Shown here piece after piece: positions 1 to 6,928 of a DNA stretch of 64,000 nucleotides. Origin of the DNA: Treponema bryantii (GTDB lineage Bacteria > Spirochaetota > Spirochaetia > Treponematales > Treponemataceae); contig NZ_FORI01000008.1 of the NCBI RefSeq assembly GCF_900113965.1, positions 1 through 64,000 on the forward strand, read 5' to 3'. The notes under the pieces were generated by a model. The model saw nothing but the letters and a program-made list of their open reading frames with translations. It was not told where the DNA came from and did not search any database. How positions within the stretch are numbered: the stretch's first letter is position 1; the number at the start of each line of letters is the position of its first letter. The position numbers were made by a program, and so were the translations under genes.

Positions 1-45
1 TGATATGTACCCCTTTTACTGGACAAAAGTAAAAGGGGTATTTTT

Positions 46-615
46 ATGCGCTACACATTAGAGTTCAAGCTTAGATGCATTGAACTTTACAAACAAGGAA
101 TCTGGGTTGAAACACCAGAAGGAATAAAAGATCCACAAGATTTCCATAAGATGATACGTCGATGGAAAAGGATAGAAGAACATAAAGGAATAACAGCATT
201 ACATCATAAGTCTCATAAAAAACAATGGACGCCAGAAGAACGATTTAATCTTGTCTCAAAAGTCTTAGCAGGAAACTCTATTCAAGAAACGGCATGTAAT
301 GCAGGTATAGCTTCAGGCCTGCTTCATAAATGGGTTAAAAAATATAAAGATAACGGTTATGATGGATTAAAGAGCATTTCAATAGGACGTCCAAGGAAAA
401 ATCCAGTTATGAAAAAAAAATCAAAAAACACGAAACCTCTTACAGAAGAAGAACGAGATGAACTATTACGGTTACGAAATGAAAATGAATATCTGAAAGC
501 AGAGAACGAAGTAATAAAAAAATCTATAGCCTTGAGACACGCAGAATGGGACGAACATCTCAAGGCGAAAAAGCAAAAGTCCTCAAAGAACTCCAAGAAA
601 AAGGATACCGATTAA
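46..615 (+). CDS. IS3-family transposase OrfA (helix-turn-helix protein)
   Basis: This 189-residue basic protein has two helix-turn-helix regions in its N-terminal 110 residues, the second being the typical ETACNAGIASGLLHKWVKKY segment, then a short basic linker and a C-terminal leucine-zipper-like coil (residues about 130-165, with the heptad-like LRLRNENEYLKAENEVIKK). OrfA binds the IS ends and, in IS3 elements, is joined to OrfB by frameshifting to make the full transposase. orfB lies in the -1 frame and that frame is open from about 489, so the overlap is 489-615. The start at 46 lies just inside the left inverted repeat. Confidence 0.92.
   Translation: MRYTLEFKLRCIELYKQGIWVETPEGIKDPQDFHKMIRRWKRIEEHKGITALHHKSHKKQWTPEERFNLVSKVLAGNSIQETACNAGIASGLLHKWVKKYKDNGYDGLKSISIGRPRKNPVMKKKSKNTKPLTEEERDELLRLRNENEYLKAENEVIKKSIALRHAEWDEHLKAKKQKSSKNSKKKDTD
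516..522 (+). promoter_or_regulatory. Candidate -1 programmed ribosomal frameshift site, A_AAA_AAA
   Basis: A run of seven A at 516-522 is read in the orfA frame as A AAA AAA T, a perfect X_XXY_YYZ slippery heptamer. The orfB frame (-1 relative to orfA) is open from 489 onward, so slippage here would give an uninterrupted OrfAB fusion. Two weaker A_AAG type sites occur at 567-573 and 597-603. Frameshifting is known for the IS3 family; the particular site used is inferred. Confidence 0.6.
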
Positions 616-1433
616 GGTATCTTTTAAAAGCTGCAAAAATGTCAAAATCGACATATTACTTTGAAATAAGCAAAAAGGATGTTATTGCTGAAAAAAATGT
701 CGCTATGGCACAAGAAATACTGGAGATTTTTACAGAAAACAAAGAAAGATATGGCGTACGTCGTGTTTACAGAGAACTTCTAAACCGTGGCAAAACTGTA
801 AACCACAAACGAGTTCAAAGAATAATGCATTCTCTGGGACTATTTGGAAAACGACCAAAAGAAAAGTATCATTCATACAAAGGGGAAGTTGGAAAAATTG
901 CTGCTAATCTAATTAACAGGGATTTCAGTACAACTGCGCCCTTTCAGAAATGGACAACTGATGTTTCACAGTTTAATTTTTCCTGGGGCAAATGCTACAT
1001 CTCTCCAATTCTTGATATGCATACAAACGAGATAATTTCTTATGATTTATCATTAAGTCCAAACATGGAACAAGTAAAACGAATGTTGGATAAAGCTTTT
1101 AAAAAATTCCAAAGAGTTAATGGCCTTATTTTTCATTCTGATCAGGGATGGCAGTATCAGCATATTTATTACAGAACGAGATTGATTAATCATGGCGTTA
1201 TTCAATCTATGTCTCGTAAAGGAAATTGCTATGACAATTGCATTATGGAAACTTTCTTTGGACGTTTGAAAAATGAATTGTATTATGGACATGAAAAGGA
1301 TTTTAAATCTTTTGAAGAATTTTCTGTAGCAGTTGCAGAATATATAGACTATTATAACAATAAGCGAATACAGGCTAAAACAAAATGGATGCCTCCCGCA
1401 AAATACAGGGAAGCATCCATTCATTCGGCCTAA
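546..1433 (+). CDS. IS3-family transposase OrfB (DDE integrase domain)
   Basis: This 295-residue protein is the catalytic half of the IS3 transposase. It has the N-terminal HTH_21-type region (ERYGVRRVYREL) and the rve integrase core with the DDE triad visible in WTTDVSQF (first Asp), FHSDQGWQYQ (second Asp) and CYDNCIMETFFGRLKNE (Glu), about 35 residues apart as in this family. The C-terminal YNNKRIQAK...MPPAKYR tail is also typical. The first ATG is at 546, but the product is probably made mainly as an OrfAB fusion by -1 frameshifting upstream. The frame is intact, without internal stops. Confidence 0.93.
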   Translation: MGRTSQGEKAKVLKELQEKGYRLRYLLKAAKMSKSTYYFEISKKDVIAEKNVAMAQEILEIFTENKERYGVRRVYRELLNRGKTVNHKRVQRIMHSLGLFGKRPKEKYHSYKGEVGKIAANLINRDFSTTAPFQKWTTDVSQFNFSWGKCYISPILDMHTNEIISYDLSLSPNMEQVKRMLDKAFKKFQRVNGLIFHSDQGWQYQHIYYRTRLINHGVIQSMSRKGNCYDNCIMETFFGRLKNELYYGHEKDFKSFEEFSVAVAEYIDYYNNKRIQAKTKWMPPAKYREASIHSA

Positions 1434-1487
1434 TTCATAATATGTGTCCAGAATTATGGGTACATATCACTTGATTCGGGGTCTATT

Positions 1488-1880
1488 TTATCTAGTAGTA
1501 GTAATTTCATTCCATCCTGTAACAAGACGGTCAATAACTGTCTGCGCAAGGTTCAGGCTCTGGCGTGCCTTTGCCATTGCAATTGTTACATCATGGATAT
1601 CAACATCATCAGGATCTGTAATAAGCTTTTCCTGAACGGCAGTAACATCCAGCTGCTGGCTGTTTACTGTGCTCAAGGCATCAAGAAGATATGACTGAAA
1701 TGATTTTGACTGGCCGGCTGGCTGAATAGATGCAGCTTCTGTAGTTTTGTCTGCCTTATGAATCTTTTCAATTGGCGACATACCTGGAACATTAGTTGTG
1801 AGCGGCTGAATCTTTCCCTGTCCAAAATGAGCTTTATCTGTGCGCACCATCTGCAAGGTGCCGAAATCTTGAATCTTCAT
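1488..1880 (-). CDS. fliE: Flagellar hook-basal body protein FliE
   Basis: FliE links the MS ring to the rod in the flagellar basal body; in spirochetes this motor lies in the periplasm. The 130-residue protein has the conserved C-terminal half: SFQSYLLDALSTVNSQQLD, then DVDIHDVTIAMAKARQSLNLAQTVIDRLV. The N-terminal 55 residues are variable, as usual. It follows flgC by 31 bp in the same operon. The stop codon is only 18 bp from the right inverted repeat of the IS3 element, so fliF, which normally follows fliE in spirochetes, is not adjacent. The coding sequence itself appears complete, because the conserved C-terminal region is intact. Confidence 0.93.
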   Translation of the reverse strand: MKIQDFGTLQMVRTDKAHFGQGKIQPLTTNVPGMSPIEKIHKADKTTEAASIQPAGQSKSFQSYLLDALSTVNSQQLDVTAVQEKLITDPDDVDIHDVTIAMAKARQSLNLAQTVIDRLVTGWNEITTTR

Positions 1881-1911
1881 ATTTCCCTACCCATTTATTA
1901 TTCTACACCGG

Positions 1912-2370
1912 TTATCGTCCGATTTCAAGGGCAGCTGAGAACATATCTTTTGCACCGTCAACAACTGTTGCGTTTGCTTCGTATGCTCTTGAGGCAGAAA
2001 TCAAATCTACCATTTCATTTACAATATTTACGTTAGGATATTCTACATAACCTTTGTGAGGGCCACTCTGATATGCATCAGGATGTGTCGGGTCATAAAC
2101 AAGACGTCCCTCAGAAGTATCTTTTGTAATCTCTAAAACCTTAACTCCCTTTCCAGGACCATTATCCAGGCTTGAAGGTGTGAAAGGTGTTCTCCACTGA
2201 GGATTTGCATCTGCAACAGGACGCATTACTACAGTAGATTTTTTGAATGGACCGCCGTCCTGTGTACGTGTTGTTGAAGCGTTTGCGATATTATCAGAAA
2301 TTACATCTGTTCTGAGTCTTTCAGCAGCCATTCCGGTTGCCGCAATATTTATACTAGTGAACATTCCCAT
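1912..2370 (-). CDS. flgC: Flagellar basal-body rod protein FlgC
   Basis: FlgC forms part of the proximal rod. The 152-residue protein starts with the rod-family N-terminal helix (MFTSINIAATGMAAERLRTDVISDNIANAST), including the NIANAST signature, and ends with the matching C-terminal helix (NIVNEMVDLISASRAYEANATVVDGAKDM). Length is normal for the family. A good ribosome binding site (AAGGAG) lies 9 nt before the ATG. It is downstream of flgB and upstream of fliE. The short gap between flgB and flgC contains one palindromic interspersed repeat (2390-2413). Confidence 0.96.
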   Translation of the reverse strand: MGMFTSINIAATGMAAERLRTDVISDNIANASTTRTQDGGPFKKSTVVMRPVADANPQWRTPFTPSSLDNGPGKGVKVLEITKDTSEGRLVYDPTHPDAYQSGPHKGYVEYPNVNIVNEMVDLISASRAYEANATVVDGAKDMFSAALEIGR

Positions 2371-2389
2371 AGTCTAGATCTCCTTAATT

Positions 2390-2413
2390 GTGGTTTCGAC
2401 AGGCTCAACCACC
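2390..2413. repeat. Palindromic interspersed repeat, GTGGTT type, between flgB and flgC
   Basis: The unit reads GTGGTTTCGACAGG followed by CTCAACCACC. Its ends, GTGGTT and AACCAC, are complementary and can form a stem. The same unit recurs, with one or two base changes, at 6023-6071 (with a second unit inserted), 29365-29413 (same composite, inverted), 32474-32498, 61115-61139 and 63844-63868. Here it fills half of the 47-bp gap between the flgB stop and the flgC start, and would be transcribed within the flagellar mRNA. Confidence 0.85.
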
Positions 2414-2417
2414 GTGA

Positions 2418-2834
2418 TTACTTCTTCATCGCTGTGCTGACCTGATCAAACTCGAAGCTTGTGAGCTGGGTGAGCATGCGGTACTGCATCTGAATCTGGA
2501 GGATATTGTTTGCTTCAGTTTCTGCATCTACGTTATTGCCGTTTGCCTTTGCTGTAGTTGTATAATCAAGTACACGGTGAGGCTGAACATCACGGTAATC
2601 ATAAGGTACATTTACCTGAATGTGGCGGGAATCAGTGGTTGTAAGATGAAAAGCGTTCTGAGCTTCTTTTTCAGAATCAATAGCACGCTTAAGTTCGCTT
2701 TCAAAGTTTACTGTTGAACGCTTAAAATTTGGAACCTCACTGTTTGCAAGGTTATTTGCTGTAACCTGATAGCGCAATGAAGTTACGTCCATTTCACGCT
2801 GAAGCAGGTCAATTGAACGGGTGAAACTGTTCAT
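2418..2834 (-). CDS. flgB: Flagellar basal-body rod protein FlgB
   Basis: FlgB is a proximal rod subunit. The protein (138 residues from the chosen start) has the rod-family N-terminus MNSFTRSIDLLQREMDVTSLRYQVTANNLANSEVPNF, with NNLANSEVPNFKR as signature, and the C-terminal helix ILQIQMQYRMLTQLTSFEFDQVSTAM. I chose the ATG at 2834 because AGGAGG lies 11 nt upstream; the longer frame begins with a TTG codon 33 bp further up and has no ribosome binding site. It heads the flgB-flgC-fliE operon. In Bacillus and in Treponema, as I recall, this operon directly follows the hslVU region; here about 4 kb of unrelated genes separate them. Confidence 0.93.
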   Translation of the reverse strand: MNSFTRSIDLLQREMDVTSLRYQVTANNLANSEVPNFKRSTVNFESELKRAIDSEKEAQNAFHLTTTDSRHIQVNVPYDYRDVQPHRVLDYTTTAKANGNNVDAETEANNILQIQMQYRMLTQLTSFEFDQVSTAMKK

Positions 2835-2872
2835 GGCAGTTGTATCCTCCTGAGGGACAACTGACAAACGGA

Positions 2873-2908
2873 CGTGTCAAGGCTTTAAGCGAAGCGTGCC
2901 TTGACGCG
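2873..2908. repeat. Imperfect inverted repeat upstream of flgB
   Basis: GTCAAGGC at 2876-2883 pairs with GCCTTGAC at 2898-2905 across a 14-nt loop, and the stem can be extended outward by three more pairs, one of them a G-T wobble. It lies in the flgB leader, about 40-75 nt before the flgB start. There is no T-run on either side, so it does not look like an intrinsic terminator. It could be a leader structure or another palindromic repeat. Confidence 0.5.
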
Positions 2909-2993
2909 GACGTATATCGCTGTCCATTTTGTTTACATCTAGTTGATTTTCGGAATCTGGAGGAAAAGGTTTAGTGAATTTTATCAGAAAGAT

Positions 2994-3737
2994 TTACAGG
3001 CGCCTGTCTGTTCGGAATTCATGTTTAATAACACGCCATGCAAAAAAATCAAGCAGAATTACATAAATATAGAAAATAGACTGATAGCCGAGCTGCGAAA
3101 CCTGTTCTGAAAGCAGGAAATCATAAGCCCCATGAATCAGCATTGGAATACACAGTGAAAAAAGCTTACAGAATCTCATTCTATTTAGTTTTCCGTGCAG
3201 CCAGAAATTTTTAGCACGGCTGAGCCAGTAGCCCATAAAAACACCAAAGGTAGCGTGGCCCGGAATGGCAAAAATTGCGCGGCCAATAGAAACGCCGGTA
3301 CCATAACTTATGATATACAAAATATTTTCCAGTGCGGCAAATCCAAGAGAAGCAGAAACCGCATAAACAATTCCGTCATACCTGAAATCAAAATTCTTGT
3401 TTTTCCATACTATGAGCATAAGGACGAGCCATTTTGAAAACTCTTCTACAAGCGCAACTCCAACAGTATTTTCCATCCAGGCAAACTCAATTGTTGCCGG
3501 GTCGTAATACTCACTAATGAAAGCAATAAGAAAACGTTCTGCACCGGCACAAGGAATCGAGAAAATGGCACCAAAAAGAACTACCTTAAGAACAAATCCA
3601 AGAGGTTCACGCTCATTTCTATCAAGCAGATATACATAACGCAAAATCAAAAAGACCGGAAGCAAGGCCGGAATCAGAATAAAATACAAAATAAGCTTCA
3701 TAACCTCTATTTTATGCCATTTTCTGATTTTTTGCAT
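2994..3737 (-). CDS. PrsW-family intramembrane metalloprotease-like protein
   Basis: This 247-residue hydrophobic protein has about seven predicted membrane segments and the PrsW (M82, CAAX-protease related) motifs: VEEFSKW (EExxK) near residue 110, ENILYI near 145, HATFGVFMGYW near 170 and HGAYDFLL near 215. PrsW proteins are site-1 type membrane proteases that, in Bacillus, cleave an anti-sigma factor; the target here is unknown. Two starts are possible: the ATG at 3737, or MKLILYF at 3701, which has only a weak AGAGG 2 nt upstream. It is divergent from the alcohol dehydrogenase gene and lies directly upstream of the flagellar operon in the same orientation. Confidence 0.8.
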   Translation of the reverse strand: MQKIRKWHKIEVMKLILYFILIPALLPVFLILRYVYLLDRNEREPLGFVLKVVLFGAIFSIPCAGAERFLIAFISEYYDPATIEFAWMENTVGVALVEEFSKWLVLMLIVWKNKNFDFRYDGIVYAVSASLGFAALENILYIISYGTGVSIGRAIFAIPGHATFGVFMGYWLSRAKNFWLHGKLNRMRFCKLFSLCIPMLIHGAYDFLLSEQVSQLGYQSIFYIYVILLDFFAWRVIKHEFRTDRRL

Positions 3738-3787
3738 GGTTATTTAAAAATATAGTTTTATACAATTTAATTAGAGATGATTTATTT

Positions 3788-3814
3788 TTGATTTTATGAA
3801 AATCGGGGTAAAAT
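3788..3814 (+). promoter_or_regulatory. Possible sigma-70-type promoter for the dehydrogenase cassette
   Basis: TTGATT at 3788-3793 and TAAAAT at 3809-3814 are separated by 15 bp, followed 22 bp later by the start codon at 3836 with GGAGG in between. The spacer is short for a strong promoter, so the call is tentative. Confidence 0.4.
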
Positions 3815-3835
3815 TAATGTGGAGGAAATAAATCA

Positions 3836-5020
3836 ATGGATAATTTTACATTTTACAGCCCAACTAAGTTTGTTTTTGGAAAGGATACTGAGCAGCAGGC
3901 CGGTGCGCTTGTTCGCGAGTTTGGAGGCAGCAAGGTTCTGCTTCATTTTGGCGGTAAATCTGCTGAGAAATCCGGTCTGCTTGGAAGAGTTCGTGAGTCT
4001 CTGAAAGGGGCCGGCGTTGAATTTGTAGAACTCGGTGGTGTTCACCCTAATCCTCTTGATGACCTTGTTTACGAAGGAATTGATTTGTGCCGTAAAAACG
4101 GTGTTGATTTTATACTTGCAGTAGGCGGCGGTTCTGTAATTGACAGTGCCAAAGCTATTGCAATCGGTGTTTGCTATGACGGAGACTTCTGGGATTTCTA
4201 CAGCGGAAAAGCTGCTCCTAAAAAGGCGGTTCCTGTTGCTACAGTTCTTACAATTGCGGCAGCCGGAAGCGAAGGTTCTGGTGACTCAGTAATCACTAAA
4301 AAAGACGGCATGGTAAAACGCGGAACTGGCGGCGAATGTATCCGTCCTAAGTTCTCTATTTTGAATCCGGCATTAACACAGACTCTGCCTGCATACCAGA
4401 CAGCGTGTGGTGCAACAGATATTATGGCTCACGTTTGCGAGCGTTACTTTACAAACACAAAGAATGTAGAAACTACCGATCGTTTGTGTGAGGCTGTTTT
4501 GATGGCTATGATCCACGAAACTCCAAAGGTAATTGCTGACGCAAATGATTATGAAGCCCGCGCTAACATCATGTGGGCCGGAATGGTTGCCCACAATAAC
4601 ATCGTAGGTGTTGGACGCGACCAGGACTGGAACAGCCACGGAATTGAGCATGAATTAAGCGGTCTTTACGACTGTGCTCACGGTGCAGGTCTTGCAGTTA
4701 TCATGCCTTCATGGATGGATTTTGTTTATAAGCATGACGTAATGCGTTTTGCACAGTGGGCAACACGCGTTTGGGGCTGCAAGATGGATTTTGCAGATCC
4801 GGAAGCAACAGCCCGCGAGGGTATCAAGCGTTTCCGCGAGTTCCTTCACAGCATTGGTATGCCAATTAATTTTGCTGAGCTTGGTGCAAAAGAAGAAGAC
4901 ATCCCTACTCTCGTAAAAAAGTTCGGCTTACCAGAAGGCGGAAGAACTGGCGGATTTGTAAAGCTGAGTTCTGAAGATATTGCTGAGATCTACAAAATCG
5001 CCGCAAAAGCAAGTCTCTAA
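3836..5020 (+). CDS. Iron-containing alcohol dehydrogenase (butanol dehydrogenase type)
   Basis: This 394-residue protein belongs to the group III iron-dependent alcohol dehydrogenases, closest in appearance to NAD(P)H-dependent butanol dehydrogenases (BdhA/YqhD group). Visible are the opening FTFYSPTKFVFGKDTE, the nucleotide-binding AVGGGSVIDSAKAIA near residue 100, AAAGSEGSGDSVIT near 145, and the metal-binding region HGIEHELSGLYDCAHGAGLAVIMP near 265. It probably reduces aldehydes to alcohols in the cytoplasm during fermentation. GGAGG lies 9 nt before the ATG. It is the first of three plus-strand genes (with 5033 and 6088) of oxidoreductase type, 12 bp before the next. The exact substrate cannot be told from sequence. 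Confidence 0.92.
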   Translation: MDNFTFYSPTKFVFGKDTEQQAGALVREFGGSKVLLHFGGKSAEKSGLLGRVRESLKGAGVEFVELGGVHPNPLDDLVYEGIDLCRKNGVDFILAVGGGSVIDSAKAIAIGVCYDGDFWDFYSGKAAPKKAVPVATVLTIAAAGSEGSGDSVITKKDGMVKRGTGGECIRPKFSILNPALTQTLPAYQTACGATDIMAHVCERYFTNTKNVETTDRLCEAVLMAMIHETPKVIADANDYEARANIMWAGMVAHNNIVGVGRDQDWNSHGIEHELSGLYDCAHGAGLAVIMPSWMDFVYKHDVMRFAQWATRVWGCKMDFADPEATAREGIKRFREFLHSIGMPINFAELGAKEEDIPTLVKKFGLPEGGRTGGFVKLSSEDIAEIYKIAAKASL

Positions 5021-5032
5021 TCCGGAGGAAAT

Positions 5033-6031
5033 ATGAAAGCATTATTCATCGGCGGAACCGGTACAATCAGCATGGCTATCTCAAAGCTGCTGCTGGAAAA
5101 AGGCTGGGAGCTGTATCTTATTAATAGAGGAAACCGTAATAACGACGAGCGCCTTAAGGGTGCGCATTTTATTACTGTTGATATAAATGATGAGGCTGCG
5201 GCTGCAGGAAAGCTTGCCGGAATGCAGTTTGATGTTGCCTGTGATTTCATCGGCTTTGTGCCTTCACAGCTTGAGCGTGACTACCGCCTGCTTAAGGGCA
5301 AGGTTCGTCAGTTTATGTACATCAGTTCTGCATCGGCTTATCAGAAACCTTGTGGAAACTACATGATCAGCGAGAAAACACCTCTTGCAAATCCGTACTG
5401 GGAATACTCCCGCAATAAGATTGCCTGCGAAGATTATCTGATGAAGCTTTATCGTGATGAGCAATTCCCTGTTACTATTATTAGACCGAGCCACACTTAT
5501 GATGAGCGCTCGGTACCTCTTGGAGTTCACGGCAACAAGGGCAGCTGGCAGGTTGTAAAACGCATCAAAGAAGGAAAGCCTGTGATTATTCATGGAGATG
5601 GAACAACGCTTTGGACAATCACTCACAATTCTGATTTTGCTAAGGGCTTTGTTGGTCTGATGGGAAACATTCACGCTATCGGTGAAGCCGTTCAGATTAT
5701 GAGCGATGAAAGCGTTACCTGGAATCAGATTTATCAGTGTATTGCAGCATCGCTTGGTGTTGAACTTAAGCCGGTTTATGTTTCTTCGGCATATCTTGCA
5801 GCACATTCTGATTATGACTTTACAGGAAGCCTTATTGGAGACAAGGCAAACTCCGTTGTATTTGACTGCAGTAAGTTGAAGTCTCTTGTACCAGATTTTG
5901 TTGCAACAAAACGCGCAGACCAGGGAATCAGAGAGACAATAGAATACGTTCTCGCCCACCCCGAATGCCAGACCGAAGACCCGGACTTCGACAAATGGTG
6001 CGATGAGATAATCAGTAAGGTCGGTGGTTGA
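5033..6031 (+). CDS. NAD-dependent epimerase/dehydratase family protein
   Basis: This 332-residue protein is an extended short-chain dehydrogenase/reductase. The Rossmann dinucleotide motif is GGTGTIS at residues 7-13, and the catalytic Tyr-x3-Lys is in YSRNK near residue 124, with SSASAY upstream supplying the Ser. The family acts on nucleotide sugars or related diols, but the closest look is to NAD-dependent epimerases of unassigned substrate. A GGAGG site lies just before the ATG. The last residues (VGG) and the TGA stop are contributed by the start of an interspersed palindromic repeat at 6023-6071, so the natural C-terminus may have been altered by that insertion. It is co-oriented with the flanking dehydrogenases. 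Confidence 0.85.
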   Translation: MKALFIGGTGTISMAISKLLLEKGWELYLINRGNRNNDERLKGAHFITVDINDEAAAAGKLAGMQFDVACDFIGFVPSQLERDYRLLKGKVRQFMYISSASAYQKPCGNYMISEKTPLANPYWEYSRNKIACEDYLMKLYRDEQFPVTIIRPSHTYDERSVPLGVHGNKGSWQVVKRIKEGKPVIIHGDGTTLWTITHNSDFAKGFVGLMGNIHAIGEAVQIMSDESVTWNQIYQCIAASLGVELKPVYVSSAYLAAHSDYDFTGSLIGDKANSVVFDCSKLKSLVPDFVATKRADQGIRETIEYVLAHPECQTEDPDFDKWCDEIISKVGG

Positions 6032-6071
6032 GCCTGCGGTCCCTGAGCCTGGTCGAAGGGTCGAAACCACC
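6023..6071. repeat. Composite (nested) palindromic repeat, 49 bp
   Basis: The outer unit is GGTGGTTGAGCCTG ... TCGAAACCACC, the same as the simple unit at 63844-63868. Between its halves sits a second palindromic unit, CGGTCCCTGAGCC plus TGGTCGAAGGG. Removing that insert restores the simple 25-bp unit exactly. The same 49 bp occur in inverse orientation at 29365-29413 without any difference that I can see. This copy supplies the stop codon of the upstream epimerase gene. Confidence 0.88.
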
Positions 6072-6087
6072 AAAAGGAGACAAACAA

Positions 6088-6834
6088 ATGGTTAATGTTA
6101 AAGGAAAATGGGCGCTGGTTACCGGTGCAAACCGAGGAATCGGATATAGAATCGCAAAGTTTATGGCCAGCAAAGGCTGTAACCTGATTTTGCACAGCCG
6201 CTCACTTGAGCATACTGCAGAAATTCTCGCAGAGGTTCGCGCAATGGGCGTTGAAGCCTACGACGTTGCCGCAGAACTCTCAGACATTTCTCAGGTAGAA
6301 GCAATGATGAACGAAATTGAAGAACGCGGAAAGCCGGTTGATATTCTTTTCAACGACGCCGCAGTTCAGATTGCTTACCGCACAGACTATTACAAGACAC
6401 CCGCAGAAGATTACACAAAGAGCTTTGTAATTAACACAATCGCTCCAATGATGCTCTGCTACCGCTTTATTCCAAAGATGATTGAACGTGGCTGGGGCCG
6501 TGTAATCAACACAACAAGCGGAATCCGCAACGAACCGGAACAGGCCGGCTACAGCGCAAGTAAAGCAGCCCTCGACAAGGTAACAAGTGACCTCGCCGGC
6601 AAACTCGACGGCACAGACGTCTGCATCAACTTAGCAGACCCAGGCTGGTGCCGCACCGACCTCGGCGGTCCAAACGCCCCAAATGATCCTGACAGTGTAA
6701 TTCCTGGTATCGTAGTCGGCGCATTTGTAGATGATAAGAAGAGTGGAAGATGGTTAGGCGCCCAAGATTTTGCTGGTCTCACGCTGGAAGAAGCAATCCA
6801 GAAGGCAGCAGCCTTCCCTCAGCTGTTCAAATAG
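6088..6834 (+). CDS. SDR-family oxidoreductase (classical short-chain dehydrogenase)
   Basis: This 248-residue protein has the classical SDR motifs: TGANRGIG at the Rossmann fold (residues about 13-20), FNDAAVQ in place of the usual NNAG, the catalytic Ser in NTTSGIRN, and the YSASKAALD Tyr-x3-Lys. A reduction or oxidation of an alcohol or ketone with NAD(P) is expected; the substrate is unknown. I chose the ATG at 6088 because AAAGGAG lies 8 nt before it, whereas the longer frame runs through the palindromic repeat. It ends the plus-strand cassette and is followed by a strong bidirectional terminator shared with hslU. Confidence 0.9.
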   Translation: MVNVKGKWALVTGANRGIGYRIAKFMASKGCNLILHSRSLEHTAEILAEVRAMGVEAYDVAAELSDISQVEAMMNEIEERGKPVDILFNDAAVQIAYRTDYYKTPAEDYTKSFVINTIAPMMLCYRFIPKMIERGWGRVINTTSGIRNEPEQAGYSASKAALDKVTSDLAGKLDGTDVCINLADPGWCRTDLGGPNAPNDPDSVIPGIVVGAFVDDKKSGRWLGAQDFAGLTLEEAIQKAAAFPQLFK

Positions 6835-6852
6835 AAATTGATTTTGTTCTAA

Positions 6853-6910
6853 AAAATAAAGACCACGGAATTGCGGGTCCCAGCGACGGCAATTCCGTGG
6901 TCTTTATTTT
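6853..6910. terminator. Bidirectional intrinsic terminator between the SDR gene and hslU
   Basis: AAAATAAAGACCACGG at the left pairs with CCGTGGTCTTTATTTT at the right, and the stem continues as AATTGC/GCAATT, 22 bp in all, with a 14-nt loop. A-rich and T-rich flanks on both sides allow it to end transcription from both directions. The genes on either side converge. Confidence 0.93.
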
Positions 6911-6928
6911 TTATTGACTGTACTATTT

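Larger units (their letters stand above)
1..1469 (+). mobile_element. Complete IS3-family insertion sequence (IS150-like layout)
   Basis: The element is bounded by perfect 12-bp terminal inverted repeats: TGATATGTACCC at 1-12 and GGGTACATATCA at 1458-1469. With gaps in identity the match extends to about 26 bp, with GGAC conserved internally, and the ends are TG...CA as is usual for IS3. It contains two overlapping reading frames, orfA and orfB. Length of about 1.47 kb fits the family. The left flank lies outside the window, so a target duplication cannot be checked. The right end lies 18 bp beyond the fliE stop codon, so the element sits at the 3' end of fliE in the flagellar operon, in the opposite orientation to that operon. 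Both frames are intact, so it could be recent and active. Confidence 0.93.

Noticed and set aside
2873-2908. Terminator of the PrsW-like gene
   Set aside because: The hairpin has no T-run in the direction of transcription; kept only as an inverted repeat.
5264-6073. Minus-strand frame of 269 residues starting in the composite repeat
   Set aside because: It is opposite the epimerase gene; its first residues only translate the repeat.
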